Shown: positions 51,172 through 59,326, counted from the stretch's first letter. The stretch is DNA of 64,000 nt from Candidatus Zixiibacteriota bacterium (GCA_018820315.1 JAHJOQ010000060.1:1-64000), one strand, 5' to 3'. Numbers and translations: made by a program. Notes: generated by a model from the sequence alone, not told the origin.

Positions 51172-53325
51172 ATGGTCTCTCGGACATTCAATGTCACTGA
51201 GCAGAAAGTAGAGAAGCTGATTTCAGAGTCGAATTACTCTGAAGCACTAGCTTTGATTGAACAGCTGCGCAACTCGGTAGTCAAAAGCAACGCGCATATG
51301 TTGAAAGCGCGAATGTTCTATCTCCACTCCAAGTGTCTGTTCAAGTTAGGGAAATACCGCGAAGCTCTATTGAAGATCCGATCAGCAGCGCGTATTGTAC
51401 GTGCAACAAATGACAATGCATTCCTTGCAGATATCAAGCATGTTCTTGGGTTAATCCTCATCCGCCTAGGAAGATTCGGTGATGCAGAGGAAGCCTTGAC
51501 AGAATCCTATGTATTTTACAAGAGGACTCTCGACTACAAATCCTTGTTCTTTCCGCTCAGCCACATGGCTCAGCTTCATTACATTACCGGCAACTTCAGA
51601 CGCTCATGTGAGGTGCTGGAGTTGACAATCAGGTATGCTGCCAAGTACCATTCTCAGGATAGAGTTGACAATGTTAAACGAAACCTGGCAAGAGTCCTCA
51701 CATACATGGGGCAGTTCCAAAAGGCTAGCACTGTCCTGGATTCAGTATCTCCGTCACCATCTGACTTGAGAGCGCAAGCAAGCTCTACATTCCTTGAAGG
51801 TATGATTGCCGTTTTTCGATTGCAGGCCCCGCTCGGACAGTGCCATATTGAATGTGCACTGCGACTATTCTCAGAGTTGAAAATGCCACAAGACATCAAC
51901 GTTTGTCTGGAATATCTGGGGCTTTTGTCGCACTTTGAAAGCAACTACGCCAAAGCACGCGAATGTTACCAGAAAGTTCTCGATATGCCGGAACCGACAG
52001 CATCGGCGGTGGCGCAGACTCTGCGTATGCTGACAGATGTCTATATCGCCGAAGAGAAATTCGACATCGCAGAAGAGACCGCTATCAAAGCCGAGGCATC
52101 AATCACCAAGATCAGCGAACGCATCGAACTCGGTGCGCTCTACCGTGCTTACGGTCAGATATATGCACACAAGAAAGAGAACGATTCCGCTCGCGACTAT
52201 TTCAGTAAGTCGATCGATCTTCTGCGCGAGATAGGTGCGCGCTACGAACTCGCGCTGTCGTATCTCGCAGCCGGCAAGTCTGAGTCATACAGTTTCGATG
52301 AACGCATGCGTCATCTCGAAATGTCGCGGATGTTGTTTATCGAAATGGATGTCCCGAAACGGGTCGAGCAGGTTGATGATGCGGTCAGGATGTTGAGACT
52401 GGATTCGATACCCGATGTAATTCAGAGCGATAGCGAACCTGTCATCATAGCGGGCAGCAAGATCATGAAGAAGGTCCTTGTGCTCGCAAGGAGTGCTGCT
52501 GAGAGTGACATAAATGTCCTATTGACCGGTGAAACCGGCACAGGCAAGGATTTGCTGGCACGCTATGTCCATTGTCAAAGTGGACGAACCGGCGAGTTCA
52601 TCACAGTCAACGCTGCGGCTATTCCGGACAGCATGGTGGAGGCCGAGCTATTTGGCTGTCGGAAGGGCTCATTTACTGGCGCTGAGGAGCACAAACGCGG
52701 ATTGATCGAGGCTGCGGAGGGTGGGACGTTCTACCTGAACGAGATTGCCGACGCGACACTGGTCTTTCAAGCGAAGCTTCTGGAGGTTCTGGAGACACAC
52801 GAAGTCCGAAGACTCGGCGAAACCACCAAACGCAAGGTAGATTTCCGATTGATTTCTGCAACCAACCACGACATCAAGAATCGCATCGCGGAGAGCGAAT
52901 TCCGCGCGGATCTCTTCCACAGACTGAAGGAGCTTCAGATAGAGCTGCCAACACTTAGGCAGAGACTTGAAGAAATTCCATTTTTGCTGACCCATTTTGC
53001 CAGGCAGCTCTTTCCCAATGCCGATAATGATTCGATCTGCAATTTGTCCAAACAAGTTCCTCTCTCACTGACCGAGTACGAATGGCCGGGCAACGTCAGG
53101 GAGTTTAGAGCATTCTTGCACTCGTGTGCAATCGAGAGCAACGGAGACTACGGACGATTCCTGAAGCTTCTCCGCACGGTTGATCGTCACGAAGGAGGCG
53201 AGAGAGACAGGTTGGAGCGTATCCTAAAGGAGACACGTTGGAACCGGAGAGCTACCGCCCGCAGACTGGGAGTTTCCGAGGGCACCGTTCGCAACCGCAT
53301 TAAGAAGTTCAGGCTCTCCCCTTAG
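51172..53325 (+). CDS. TPR-containing sigma-54-dependent activator (TPR-AAA-Fis)
   Basis: A 717-residue enhancer-binding protein. Residues 1 to about 400 are tetratricopeptide-type helical repeats (for example YSEALALIEQL, YREALLKIRSAAR, YAKARECYQKVLDMP) in place of a receiver or GAF domain. The AAA+ domain spans about 420-640, with Walker A TGETGTGKDLLAR near 451, the sigma-54 contact loop GSFTGA near 499 (usually GAFTGA) and Walker B GGTFYLNEI near 518, where the usual aspartate is asparagine. The arginine finger FRADLFHRL is present. The C-terminus (about 678-717) is a Fis-type helix-turn-helix NRRATARRLGVSEGTVRNRI. A -24/-12 promoter and repeated sites lie directly downstream, so its target is almost certainly the peptide operon. 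Confidence 0.88.
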   Translation: MVSRTFNVTEQKVEKLISESNYSEALALIEQLRNSVVKSNAHMLKARMFYLHSKCLFKLGKYREALLKIRSAARIVRATNDNAFLADIKHVLGLILIRLGRFGDAEEALTESYVFYKRTLDYKSLFFPLSHMAQLHYITGNFRRSCEVLELTIRYAAKYHSQDRVDNVKRNLARVLTYMGQFQKASTVLDSVSPSPSDLRAQASSTFLEGMIAVFRLQAPLGQCHIECALRLFSELKMPQDINVCLEYLGLLSHFESNYAKARECYQKVLDMPEPTASAVAQTLRMLTDVYIAEEKFDIAEETAIKAEASITKISERIELGALYRAYGQIYAHKKENDSARDYFSKSIDLLREIGARYELALSYLAAGKSESYSFDERMRHLEMSRMLFIEMDVPKRVEQVDDAVRMLRLDSIPDVIQSDSEPVIIAGSKIMKKVLVLARSAAESDINVLLTGETGTGKDLLARYVHCQSGRTGEFITVNAAAIPDSMVEAELFGCRKGSFTGAEEHKRGLIEAAEGGTFYLNEIADATLVFQAKLLEVLETHEVRRLGETTKRKVDFRLISATNHDIKNRIAESEFRADLFHRLKELQIELPTLRQRLEEIPFLLTHFARQLFPNADNDSICNLSKQVPLSLTEYEWPGNVREFRAFLHSCAIESNGDYGRFLKLLRTVDRHEGGERDRLERILKETRWNRRATARRLGVSEGTVRNRIKKFRLSP

Positions 53326-53336
53326 TTTTCCTCAAC

Positions 53337-53444
53337 TTGCGTAATTCACGGAGTACCTGTGCGCACTTCTACGCAACCAGTAATCCTCTGACCTTGATTA
53401 TCTTAGCCACTAATCGCAATCGCGTTGCGTAGGATGATGCGTAA
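53337..53444. promoter_or_regulatory. Cluster of four TGCGTA half-sites, probable upstream activator sites
   Basis: TTGCGTAA (53337-53344), CTACGCAAC (53369-53377, inverted), GTTGCGTAG (53424-53432) and ATGCGTAA (53437-53444). The second and third form a perfect 9 bp inverted pair. They lie about 95-200 bp upstream of the sigma-54 promoter, the usual distance for enhancer-binding proteins, and right after the activator gene. Confidence 0.65.
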
Positions 53445-53536
53445 ATCTGCGGGCGATCTCTCCTCATTTTTTGATTTCCAGATCAGTTTCTACTCAACTA
53501 CAGCCGTTTACAGTCATGATTCGCAAAGTGCCATAT

Positions 53537-53552
53537 TGGCATTTCATTTGCT
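53537..53552 (+). promoter_or_regulatory. Sigma-54 (-24/-12) promoter of the peptide-maturation operon
   Basis: TGGCAT-N5-TTGCT with GG at 53538-53539 and GC at 53550-53551, the exact 10 bp spacing required for RpoN. The start point would be near 53563, giving a leader of about 58 nt to the radical SAM start at 53622. Confidence 0.8.
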
Positions 53553-53621
53553 ATTAGTCCACAACAGAAAGTATGGAAAGGCTTGGTTAATGATCCTGTG
53601 AATGAAAATGGGGAATTCGCC

Positions 53622-55004
53622 ATGAAGAAGAGAGTCAAAGCATCAAGGTATAATCATATAGTCACCGGACAGGATGGTGATGTTCTCGGATTTAATGCAA
53701 TGTCGTGCGGACTCGGGAGTATTGATCCCGACAAGCGAGATCGCTTCGCTCAAATGACGGCTTCCAGGGAGCCGTTTGAGATCGACTCGGAAGATGAATT
53801 CTGCAAAGAGTTGTTCAGGGGTGGCTTTCTCATTCCAGAGGACCTGGATGAGCTGAGTTCAATCCGGGCAGCACATTATTCTGCAAGATTCAGTGAACAG
53901 TCCACCGGAATGACCATCATCCCGACTCTCAACTGCAACTTTGCCTGTGACTACTGCTACGAAGACTCAAGCGTACATGTCTCAAAGGACCCTTCCAAGA
54001 GAGCTATGTCCGAGGAGGTTCAGGACAATCTTGTGGAACTCGCGGAGTCCCGGATCAAGGAGAACTCAGTTTTCACAGTGACCTGGTACGGTGGAGAGCC
54101 GCTGCTGCGTCTTGACATTATTGAGTCACTCTCGAAGCGATTCAAGGAGATATGTGAGCGGAAGCAGTCGCGGTATTTTGCCGGAATAATCACGAATGGT
54201 TACTTGTTGACTCCCAGAACCGCAGTGATCCTGGCACAAAACGGTGTGAAATTCTGCCAGGTCACACTTGACGGCGTCAAAGCCGTACATGATTCAAGAA
54301 GACCGCTACGCGGCGGCTCTGGTACATTCGACCGAATAGTTGAGAACGTGACTGCTGTTTCGGAGCAGACGGACTTGACCCTATCCATTCGAATCAATGC
54401 CGACAACAGAAATAGCTCATCCATAAGCGAATTGCTGTGTGACTTACGGAAGCGCGGATTGCACGACCGAGAGAAGGTGAATATCTACTTCGGGCAGGTG
54501 CTTGAGTACTCGAACTCATGTCGTGATACCCCGGATTTCTGTATGGCAAACGAGGAGTTTGCTGACTTTCAGGTCGTTGCGTACAGGAAGGCTCTGGAGC
54601 TCGATTTCAGGATTTCAACATACCCATTCGCCAATTTGGGGAATTGTGGCGCAGTTAAGAGCGTAGCATCGATAATCGAACCGTCCGGTGATGTCCACAA
54701 CTGCTGGAATACGGTCGGAAGGCATGACATGCGAACCGGTGATTTGACTCATGAAGGTGTCGACGCAACTCGGAATTCTATCAACTGGCTTGGTTGGACA
54801 CCTTTCGCGGTGAAATGCAACGACTGCGAAGTTCTTCCCGTTTGTATGGGTGGCTGTCCTTATAGGTCGCTTTTCGGCGCAGACGAGAATGGTGGAGACA
54901 ACGGCACATGCATTTGGTGGAAGTTTAATCTTAGAAAGATGTTGGAATTGTTCAGCGAAGCACAGAAGCGGGGCAAACTTGCTGTTTCGCAACGGAAGAG
55001 GTAA
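53622..55004 (+). CDS. Radical SAM/SPASM peptide maturase
   Basis: About 460 residues from the ATG at 53622, with GGGGAA upstream; a TTG at 53583 would add 13 residues. The N-terminal region of about 95 residues (SRYNHIVTGQDGDVLGFNA ... GGFLIPEDLDEL) resembles the precursor-binding front of peptide maturases. The SAM cluster is C105, C109 and C112 in LNCNFACDYCYE, followed by TWYGGEPLL. The C-terminal SPASM region has NCGAV, GDVHNCWN, KCNDCEVLPVCMGGC and GTCIWW, enough for auxiliary Fe-S clusters. Such enzymes install thioether or C-C crosslinks in ribosomal peptides. Two Cys-rich peptide genes follow directly, making a RiPP maturase far more likely than a sulfatase-maturating enzyme; no sulfatase is present. 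Confidence 0.85.
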   Translation: MKKRVKASRYNHIVTGQDGDVLGFNAMSCGLGSIDPDKRDRFAQMTASREPFEIDSEDEFCKELFRGGFLIPEDLDELSSIRAAHYSARFSEQSTGMTIIPTLNCNFACDYCYEDSSVHVSKDPSKRAMSEEVQDNLVELAESRIKENSVFTVTWYGGEPLLRLDIIESLSKRFKEICERKQSRYFAGIITNGYLLTPRTAVILAQNGVKFCQVTLDGVKAVHDSRRPLRGGSGTFDRIVENVTAVSEQTDLTLSIRINADNRNSSSISELLCDLRKRGLHDREKVNIYFGQVLEYSNSCRDTPDFCMANEEFADFQVVAYRKALELDFRISTYPFANLGNCGAVKSVASIIEPSGDVHNCWNTVGRHDMRTGDLTHEGVDATRNSINWLGWTPFAVKCNDCEVLPVCMGGCPYRSLFGADENGGDNGTCIWWKFNLRKMLELFSEAQKRGKLAVSQRKR

Positions 55005-55007
55005 ACA

Positions 55008-55037
55008 AGCGTGATTGTTCATAGTGTAGATCACGCT
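55008..55037 (+). promoter_or_regulatory. Intercistronic hairpin between maturase and first precursor gene
   Basis: AGCGTGAT, 14 nt loop, ATCACGCT: perfect 8 bp stem starting 3 bases after the maturase stop codon and ending 13 bases before the SD of the first precursor. There is no T-run. It could stabilise a processed precursor mRNA or allow different expression levels. Confidence 0.5.
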
Positions 55038-55060
55038 CAAATCACTCAAAGGAGGTTCAG

Positions 55061-55204
55061 ATGAACTGGTTGGTGATCCCAATGCGTTCGGGTGACTTAG
55101 GCACTGTTTGTAGCATCGTCATATGCTGCAGTCAGGCATGTTTCTTCGATGTACATCCTTGCGTCCCCAACGCAGGTTGTTTCACAGATCCTGTGGTGCG
55201 CTAA
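55061..55204 (+). CDS. Cys-rich precursor peptide 1 (MNWLVxP family)
   Basis: A 47-residue gene with a perfect SD (AAAGGAGG, six bases before ATG). The start MNWLVIP is shared with the second small gene. After a short Gly-containing region come six cysteines: C17, C22, C23, C27, C34 and C40, with core segments VCSIVICCSQACFF and PCVPNAGCF. The size, tandem paralogue, strong ribosome binding site and position between a radical SAM/SPASM maturase and a protease/ABC exporter identify it as the probable modification substrate. It is shorter than usual gene-calling cut-offs. Which residues are crosslinked, and where the leader ends, is unknown. I do not recognise a described RiPP family with this beginning. 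Confidence 0.8.
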   Translation: MNWLVIPMRSGDLGTVCSIVICCSQACFFDVHPCVPNAGCFTDPVVR

Positions 55205-55278
55205 GCGAAATGTGGAAGGTCAAGAATAACCTTGCCGCGTTAGACTGAAACGATTTTATTAAGAGAAAGGGCAATTCT

Positions 55279-55419
55279 ATGAACTGGCTTGTTAATCCAT
55301 CAGGTTCGCCGATCAAGGGTGGAGGTCCTGAATGCGTAATTCTACCTTGGATATGTATTAGTCTCTGTTTGCTCAACTGTGACTATTGTCTCGTTTACTT
55401 CTACGACGATCTAAAGTAG
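55279..55419 (+). CDS. Cys-rich precursor peptide 2 (MNWLVxP family)
   Basis: A 46-residue gene with AAAGGG eight bases upstream of ATG. It starts MNWLVNP like precursor 1, then a Gly/Pro/Ser region (SGSPIKGGGPE) and a core with five cysteines: C19, C26, C30, C34 and C37, the last four in CISLCLLNCDYC with spacing 3-3-2. The tail is aromatic and acidic (YFYDDLK). The conserved first seven residues and divergent cores are what is expected when one maturase serves two products. Intergenic distance from precursor 1 is 74 bp, with a small AAGGT/ACCTT hairpin. The downstream protease frame can be extended to overlap this gene, but its likely start is later. Confidence 0.78.
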   Translation: MNWLVNPSGSPIKGGGPECVILPWICISLCLLNCDYCLVYFYDDLK

Positions 55420-55445
55420 TAGTTGAGTCGGTGAAGATCCTGAGA

Positions 55446-56183
55446 ATGCGAGAAGGATTCATAAGCGCTGTGGCACTCGGAAGTTTTGTTCGACCGTTTG
55501 ATCGATTGCATAGGCGGGAAGCTGGCTTGCTCTGCGTGTGCATGGTCTACGTCATCGGCGGTGCCGTGAGCAATGTGGTTCAAGCATCACAGGTTGATTT
55601 GACCATACTTGCTGCTGTGCAGTATCTGATGGTGGCGTTTTGGGTCATCCTGACGGCAGCGGCAATCAGGTTTGCCGTGGTATCGGGAGCCGATGTTTCC
55701 CGGTATGGACTCTCTGGAGGGGTCGTTAGCTGGACGACAGTCATCTTCTGCTCTGCTTACACTATCTATGCTTTCACCAGCCGTTCGTCCATCCTTGTTC
55801 CACCGTTGCTCGGCACTTGGTTAGGTCTGTTCGGTGTTGTTGTCGAGGAGGTTGTGTTTCGCGTGATTTTGGTGCACCTGTTCAGGAAGCTACTCGGGCC
55901 GCTGAACCACAGCCTGTTTTACTCGATTCTCCTCAGCAGCCTGATCTGGTCATCTGTTCACATTCCTACGAAGGACTTCTCACTTGTAATCGGGCTATTC
56001 ATAACGGCAATACTTGTGTCGACGTTTTACTGGTATACTCGAAGTCTCCTGCTTCCGATCTGGTTGCATGCCTTGGCTAACACGGGATTCGTTGGTGCGG
56101 GTGTGGCGGTGGTCCTGTATACTGCTGTCCTGGTTGTCCTGCGTTTCACCCGACATCGTAACAAGGTTGCACAGATGTCATGA
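55446..56183 (+). CDS. CPBP-family intramembrane metalloprotease (Abi/CAAX type)
   Basis: About 245 residues from the ATG at 55446; a GTG at 55431 or a TTG overlapping precursor 2 are alternatives. It is an integral membrane protein with about seven hydrophobic segments. CPBP motifs: EEVVFR (glutamate pair and arginine), SLIWSSVHI (histidine) and LHALANTGF (HxxxN), all near membrane segments. CPBP proteases are often found in bacteriocin and RiPP operons, where they cleave leaders or give immunity. Here it is the obvious candidate for removing the MNWLVxP leader, or for self-protection. It overlaps the ABC ATPase gene by 4 bp. Confidence 0.83.
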   Translation: MREGFISAVALGSFVRPFDRLHRREAGLLCVCMVYVIGGAVSNVVQASQVDLTILAAVQYLMVAFWVILTAAAIRFAVVSGADVSRYGLSGGVVSWTTVIFCSAYTIYAFTSRSSILVPPLLGTWLGLFGVVVEEVVFRVILVHLFRKLLGPLNHSLFYSILLSSLIWSSVHIPTKDFSLVIGLFITAILVSTFYWYTRSLLLPIWLHALANTGFVGAGVAVVLYTAVLVVLRFTRHRNKVAQMS

Positions 56184-57130
56184 TCACTCTCAACAACATA
56201 TGCTACCGCTATCCGAGAGCGGAGCGGTCTGCTCTCGATCGAGTTACTCTGACCGTTCGCCCCGGTGAGATATTCACTCTGCTCGGTCCCAATGGTGCCG
56301 GCAAGACTACGCTGATACGCATACTCTCCGGATTAATTATCCCACAGCAGGGGCAGGCATCCATCTGTGGGTACGACACGCTCAGAGATCAGTATGCCGC
56401 AAGGCAGCCACTCGGGTTGGTACTCGGCGACGAACGGACATTCTACTACCGACTTTCCGGGAGGCAGAACCTCGAGTTCTTCGGTGGGCTGCTGGGGCTA
56501 CGAGGCAGACGCATTGCCGACCGGATCAATGAAGTGCTGGAGATGGTCGGCATGACGGACTCCGCGAAGCATCCGTTTATGAAGTTCAGTACTGGAATGA
56601 GAAAGCGTCTGAACTTCGCGCGTGCGCTTCTGTCGGATCCGTCTGTCTATCTGCTCGATGAACCGAACAGCGGCGTCGATCCTGCGTCTGCGTCCCATAT
56701 CAGGGAGATCATCCTCGACCTGAAAAAAAGGGGCAAGACAATACTTCTCACGACGCACAACCTTCAGGAAGCCGAGAGATTGTCTGACGCGATAGGATTT
56801 CTGAAAGCCGGAATCTTGCTTCGAACGGGATCTGTCTCGGAGTTCAGAAGCGGTATCGAACGGAGCTGCATATCCGCGATTTTCGGCGCGAATGGGACTC
56901 CAATCAATGTTGAGATGGAGAAGCTCGTCAAGAGAATCAGAGTCTGCAGCCCGGACAGCAACGTGACCGTGAACGACAATCGTATCAGCATTTCATTGAG
57001 CGACAAGCTCGAAGCAAATGAAGTGATCAATCTGCTTTCCGGATCTTCGCTTCACCTGGAGGACGTCCGCTATGGAGACGCATCCCTCGAAGATGTCTTC
57101 TTCCACTTGGCTGGAGGCGGCAATGTATAA
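56180..57130 (+). CDS. ABC transporter ATP-binding protein
   Basis: A 316-residue ATPase. Walker A is GPNGAGKTTLIR (about residues 37-48), the signature loop is degenerate (KFSTGMRKRL instead of LSGGQ), Walker B is VYLLDEPNSGVDP and the switch histidine is in LLTTHNLQEAE. The C-terminal 90 residues are the regulatory extension typical of ABC-2 exporters of the DrrA/CcmA type. It forms a transporter with the following permease, probably exporting the modified peptide or giving immunity. It overlaps the protease gene by 4 bp and the permease gene by 8 bp, so the group is translationally coupled. Confidence 0.9.
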   Translation: MITLNNICYRYPRAERSALDRVTLTVRPGEIFTLLGPNGAGKTTLIRILSGLIIPQQGQASICGYDTLRDQYAARQPLGLVLGDERTFYYRLSGRQNLEFFGGLLGLRGRRIADRINEVLEMVGMTDSAKHPFMKFSTGMRKRLNFARALLSDPSVYLLDEPNSGVDPASASHIREIILDLKKRGKTILLTTHNLQEAERLSDAIGFLKAGILLRTGSVSEFRSGIERSCISAIFGANGTPINVEMEKLVKRIRVCSPDSNVTVNDNRISISLSDKLEANEVINLLSGSSLHLEDVRYGDASLEDVFFHLAGGGNV

Positions 57131-57926
57131 AGGCTACCTGTTCATCAAGCGTGGCATTGTAACAATGCTGAGCTACAGAACTGCGCTGGTGCTGGGCATC
57201 GTCGGAAGCTTCATCGGACTGCTGCAATTCTCTTTCATGGGGAGGTTCCTCACGGAAGGGAACAGTTTTCCGGCTCTGAACGCATACGGTGGAAACTTGC
57301 TTGCTTATCTGATAATCGGTACGGCGTTCACGAGCTTTGTTGGAGTCTCTCTCGGTTCGTTTCAGAACACCATCAGAAGCGAGCAACAGATGGGTACTCT
57401 TGAGTACCTGCTGATCACAAACACGAAGCTAGAGCTTCTACTCTCGTACTCAGGATTGGTCAGTTTCCTCGGTACGCTCCTGAATGTCACGCTGCTATTA
57501 CTTGTAGTAATCTTCGTCTTTGACATTCCCATGGAGGTGAATCTGGCTGGGGCCGCAGTCTGCATTCTGCTCACGATCACGTCGCTCTCGGGAATTGGCT
57601 TGATGGGTGCGGGAATTATCATGGTGACCAAAGTTGGGGACCCTGTGACATGGATATTCACAACGCTCACGGGTCTGCTAAGCGGCGTACTGTTTCCGGT
57701 GGAATACCTGCCCGGAGCGTTGAAAGCCATATCGATGCTTCTGCCGACTACACATGCCCTTCATGCACTGCGACTCACTCTGACGCAGAATGCGTCTATC
57801 GAGCAAATTTCTTCCCAGCTGCTCTTTCTCTTGATAGCATCCGCAATCACAGTCCCGTTGGGATTCTTCTCAATACGTGCCGGATTTAACAAGGCCAGAA
57901 GGGATGGTACGCTGGCACATTACTGA
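57123..57926 (+). CDS. ABC-2 type transporter permease
   Basis: 267 residues from the ATG at 57123, which overlaps the ATPase stop by 8 bp; an in-frame start at 57072 lies inside the ATPase gene and is disregarded. Six hydrophobic segments are present. The final third has FTTLTGLLSGVLFPVEYLPG, a conserved ABC-2 permease feature, followed by LLPTTHALHALRLTL. Together with the ATPase it makes one complete half-transporter pair. Export of mature peptide, self-immunity, or both are plausible roles. Confidence 0.87.
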   Translation: MYKGYLFIKRGIVTMLSYRTALVLGIVGSFIGLLQFSFMGRFLTEGNSFPALNAYGGNLLAYLIIGTAFTSFVGVSLGSFQNTIRSEQQMGTLEYLLITNTKLELLLSYSGLVSFLGTLLNVTLLLLVVIFVFDIPMEVNLAGAAVCILLTITSLSGIGLMGAGIIMVTKVGDPVTWIFTTLTGLLSGVLFPVEYLPGALKAISMLLPTTHALHALRLTLTQNASIEQISSQLLFLLIASAITVPLGFFSIRAGFNKARRDGTLAHY

Positions 57927-57947
57927 TTGACTACGAAGGGAGGCTCT

Positions 57948-58694
57948 ATGTCCAATGAAGCGCTCGTCAGGGAGACCGGAACCGAGATGGTCAGGCGACC
58001 CAGTACTTGGAGCGACGTCGTGAATCTGTTCGTCTCTCCACGCTCGACCTTTGAATCAGTTTCTCGGAGGGCTCGATGGGTTATACCCTTCCTGCTTCTG
58101 GTACTGTGCGCTGTAGTCTTTGAAGTCTCCGTGAGTGGGACCAGAATGGACGATCTTAAGTTACAGGTCAAGAACGATCCGGATATGTCGCAGGATGATA
58201 TCCAGCATCGTCTCGACAATATCGAAAACCAACGGTCTCCGGAATTGGTCAGTCTCCGAACCGGGCTTGGTGTCCTCGCGTTGGGCGTGCTGGAATTCGC
58301 CAAGCTACTTGGATTGTCGATTGTGTTGCTGCTTTTCTGCATGCTGTTCGTGAGCGAGTTGAGGTTCGTAGCGATCCTGTCGATCTGCGCATTCAGTTCA
58401 CTGATATTGATCCCCGAGATAGCCTTGAAGATTCCTTTGATTCTCTTGAAAGGGACGACTCATATATGGTTCAGCCCGGCAGCACTCTTTTCCGGCATGG
58501 ATGAGAATAACCTCATGTTCAGATTCATGCAGAGCATCGACATCTTTACTATTTGGAAGATGATTCTAGTCGGAATGGGATTACATACGGTGTTCGGCAT
58601 TGCGAAATCAAAGTCCTACTTAATTGTGACGGTTCTCTTCCTACTTTGGGTCGCTGGTCACTCTCTGCTGGGAGGGCTGATACATATAGCCTAA
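57948..58694 (+). CDS. YIP1-family membrane protein
   Basis: About 248 residues from the ATG at 57948 with GGGAGG upstream. The soluble N-terminus has WSDVVNLFVSPRSTFESVSRR, the phrase that opens bacterial YIP1-domain proteins, and five hydrophobic segments follow. The family has no well-defined bacterial function; it is often co-encoded with ABC-2 transporters. It ends the peptide operon, 21 bp after the permease, and may help transporter assembly or immunity. Confidence 0.75.
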   Translation: MSNEALVRETGTEMVRRPSTWSDVVNLFVSPRSTFESVSRRARWVIPFLLLVLCAVVFEVSVSGTRMDDLKLQVKNDPDMSQDDIQHRLDNIENQRSPELVSLRTGLGVLALGVLEFAKLLGLSIVLLLFCMLFVSELRFVAILSICAFSSLILIPEIALKIPLILLKGTTHIWFSPAALFSGMDENNLMFRFMQSIDIFTIWKMILVGMGLHTVFGIAKSKSYLIVTVLFLLWVAGHSLLGGLIHIA

Positions 58695-59039
58695 TACACC
58701 TGCACGTTACGATTGGACAGAAAGCTCTTGTGTGGGTTGCGAAACTGCATTCGAAGTACGAAGAGCGGTTATGTCTCTCAGCAAAATTTCTTCAAGCAAG
58801 TTTCCCCTGAGTGTCCAAATAGCGGTGCAGGGACTTGCAGCACCATTGGATATTCGATACCATTCGAAGTGGCCGTCAATTAGGAGCGAAAGGCGGCTTG
58901 ACGGCAGCGGCACGCTCACAGTCAGCAAATGCTAACCAAACCGTATCTCAGGTCACCTCCCCTATGTGTCCACTTTCTGCTGAAACGCGACAATATACTG
59001 GATGCGATACACTACGTCGTCTATATCAAGCTCGCAACG
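58695..59039. other. Intergenic region with recombinase-tail remnant
   Basis: About 345 bp between the YIP1 gene and the HEAT-repeat gene remnant. The only recognisable content is tail copy B at 58817-58901. No gene is supportable. Confidence 0.5.
58817..58901 (+). repeat. Dispersed tail repeat, copy B
   Basis: 85 bp, colinear with copy A. The reading frame GAGTCSTIGYSIPFEVAVN is broken by an internal TAG before the terminal TGA, so it is a dead remnant. Confidence 0.75.
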
Positions 59040-59326
59040 TCAGTCCGCATCTCCGGCCTCGGACTGCTCCAGGTCGTCGTTTGGAATGAATGCAATGCCT
59101 TCAACCACTATGGTCGCGCCATCGGGGTTTAGGGGCTCGTCCCAAGCCATCCCGCCGAAACTTATAACGATCTGATATAGGTGATCCATGTTGACACGAC
59201 CCGATTGCATGGATAGGTCTACCTTGATCGTCCGTGCCCTATCAGTAGGGAGAGGCGGAAGCCTAACCAGCCCTCTCCATTCGCCTAGATGATTAGGGGC
59301 GTCGATGAAGGTGAGCCATATTCTCT
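59040..59326 (-). pseudogene. 3' part of the HEAT-repeat protein, shifted out of frame
   Basis: After the run of eight C (eight G on the coding strand) at 59327-59334 the open frame continues one register over for about 95 codons: GGERIWLTFIDAPNHLGEW, then DLSMQSGRVNMDHLYQIVISF and TIVVEGIAFIPND. Joined to the end of the upstream frame (LSDYTMILRIRGEFGG) this makes one continuous beta-sandwich domain like carbohydrate-binding or galactose-binding-like modules. The break therefore falls inside a domain: either a sequencing error, a phase-variable tract, or recent decay. Confidence 0.65.

Noticed and set aside
53622-55004. Anaerobic sulfatase-maturating enzyme
   Set aside because: The cysteine layout is similar, but no sulfatase gene lies nearby and two Cys-rich small ORFs, a CPBP protease and an exporter follow directly.
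55061-55419. SCIFF-type or geopeptide-type precursors
   Set aside because: Neither peptide has the six-cysteine SCIFF tail nor an associated PqqD-like separate gene; the MNWLVxP beginning is not one I know from those families.
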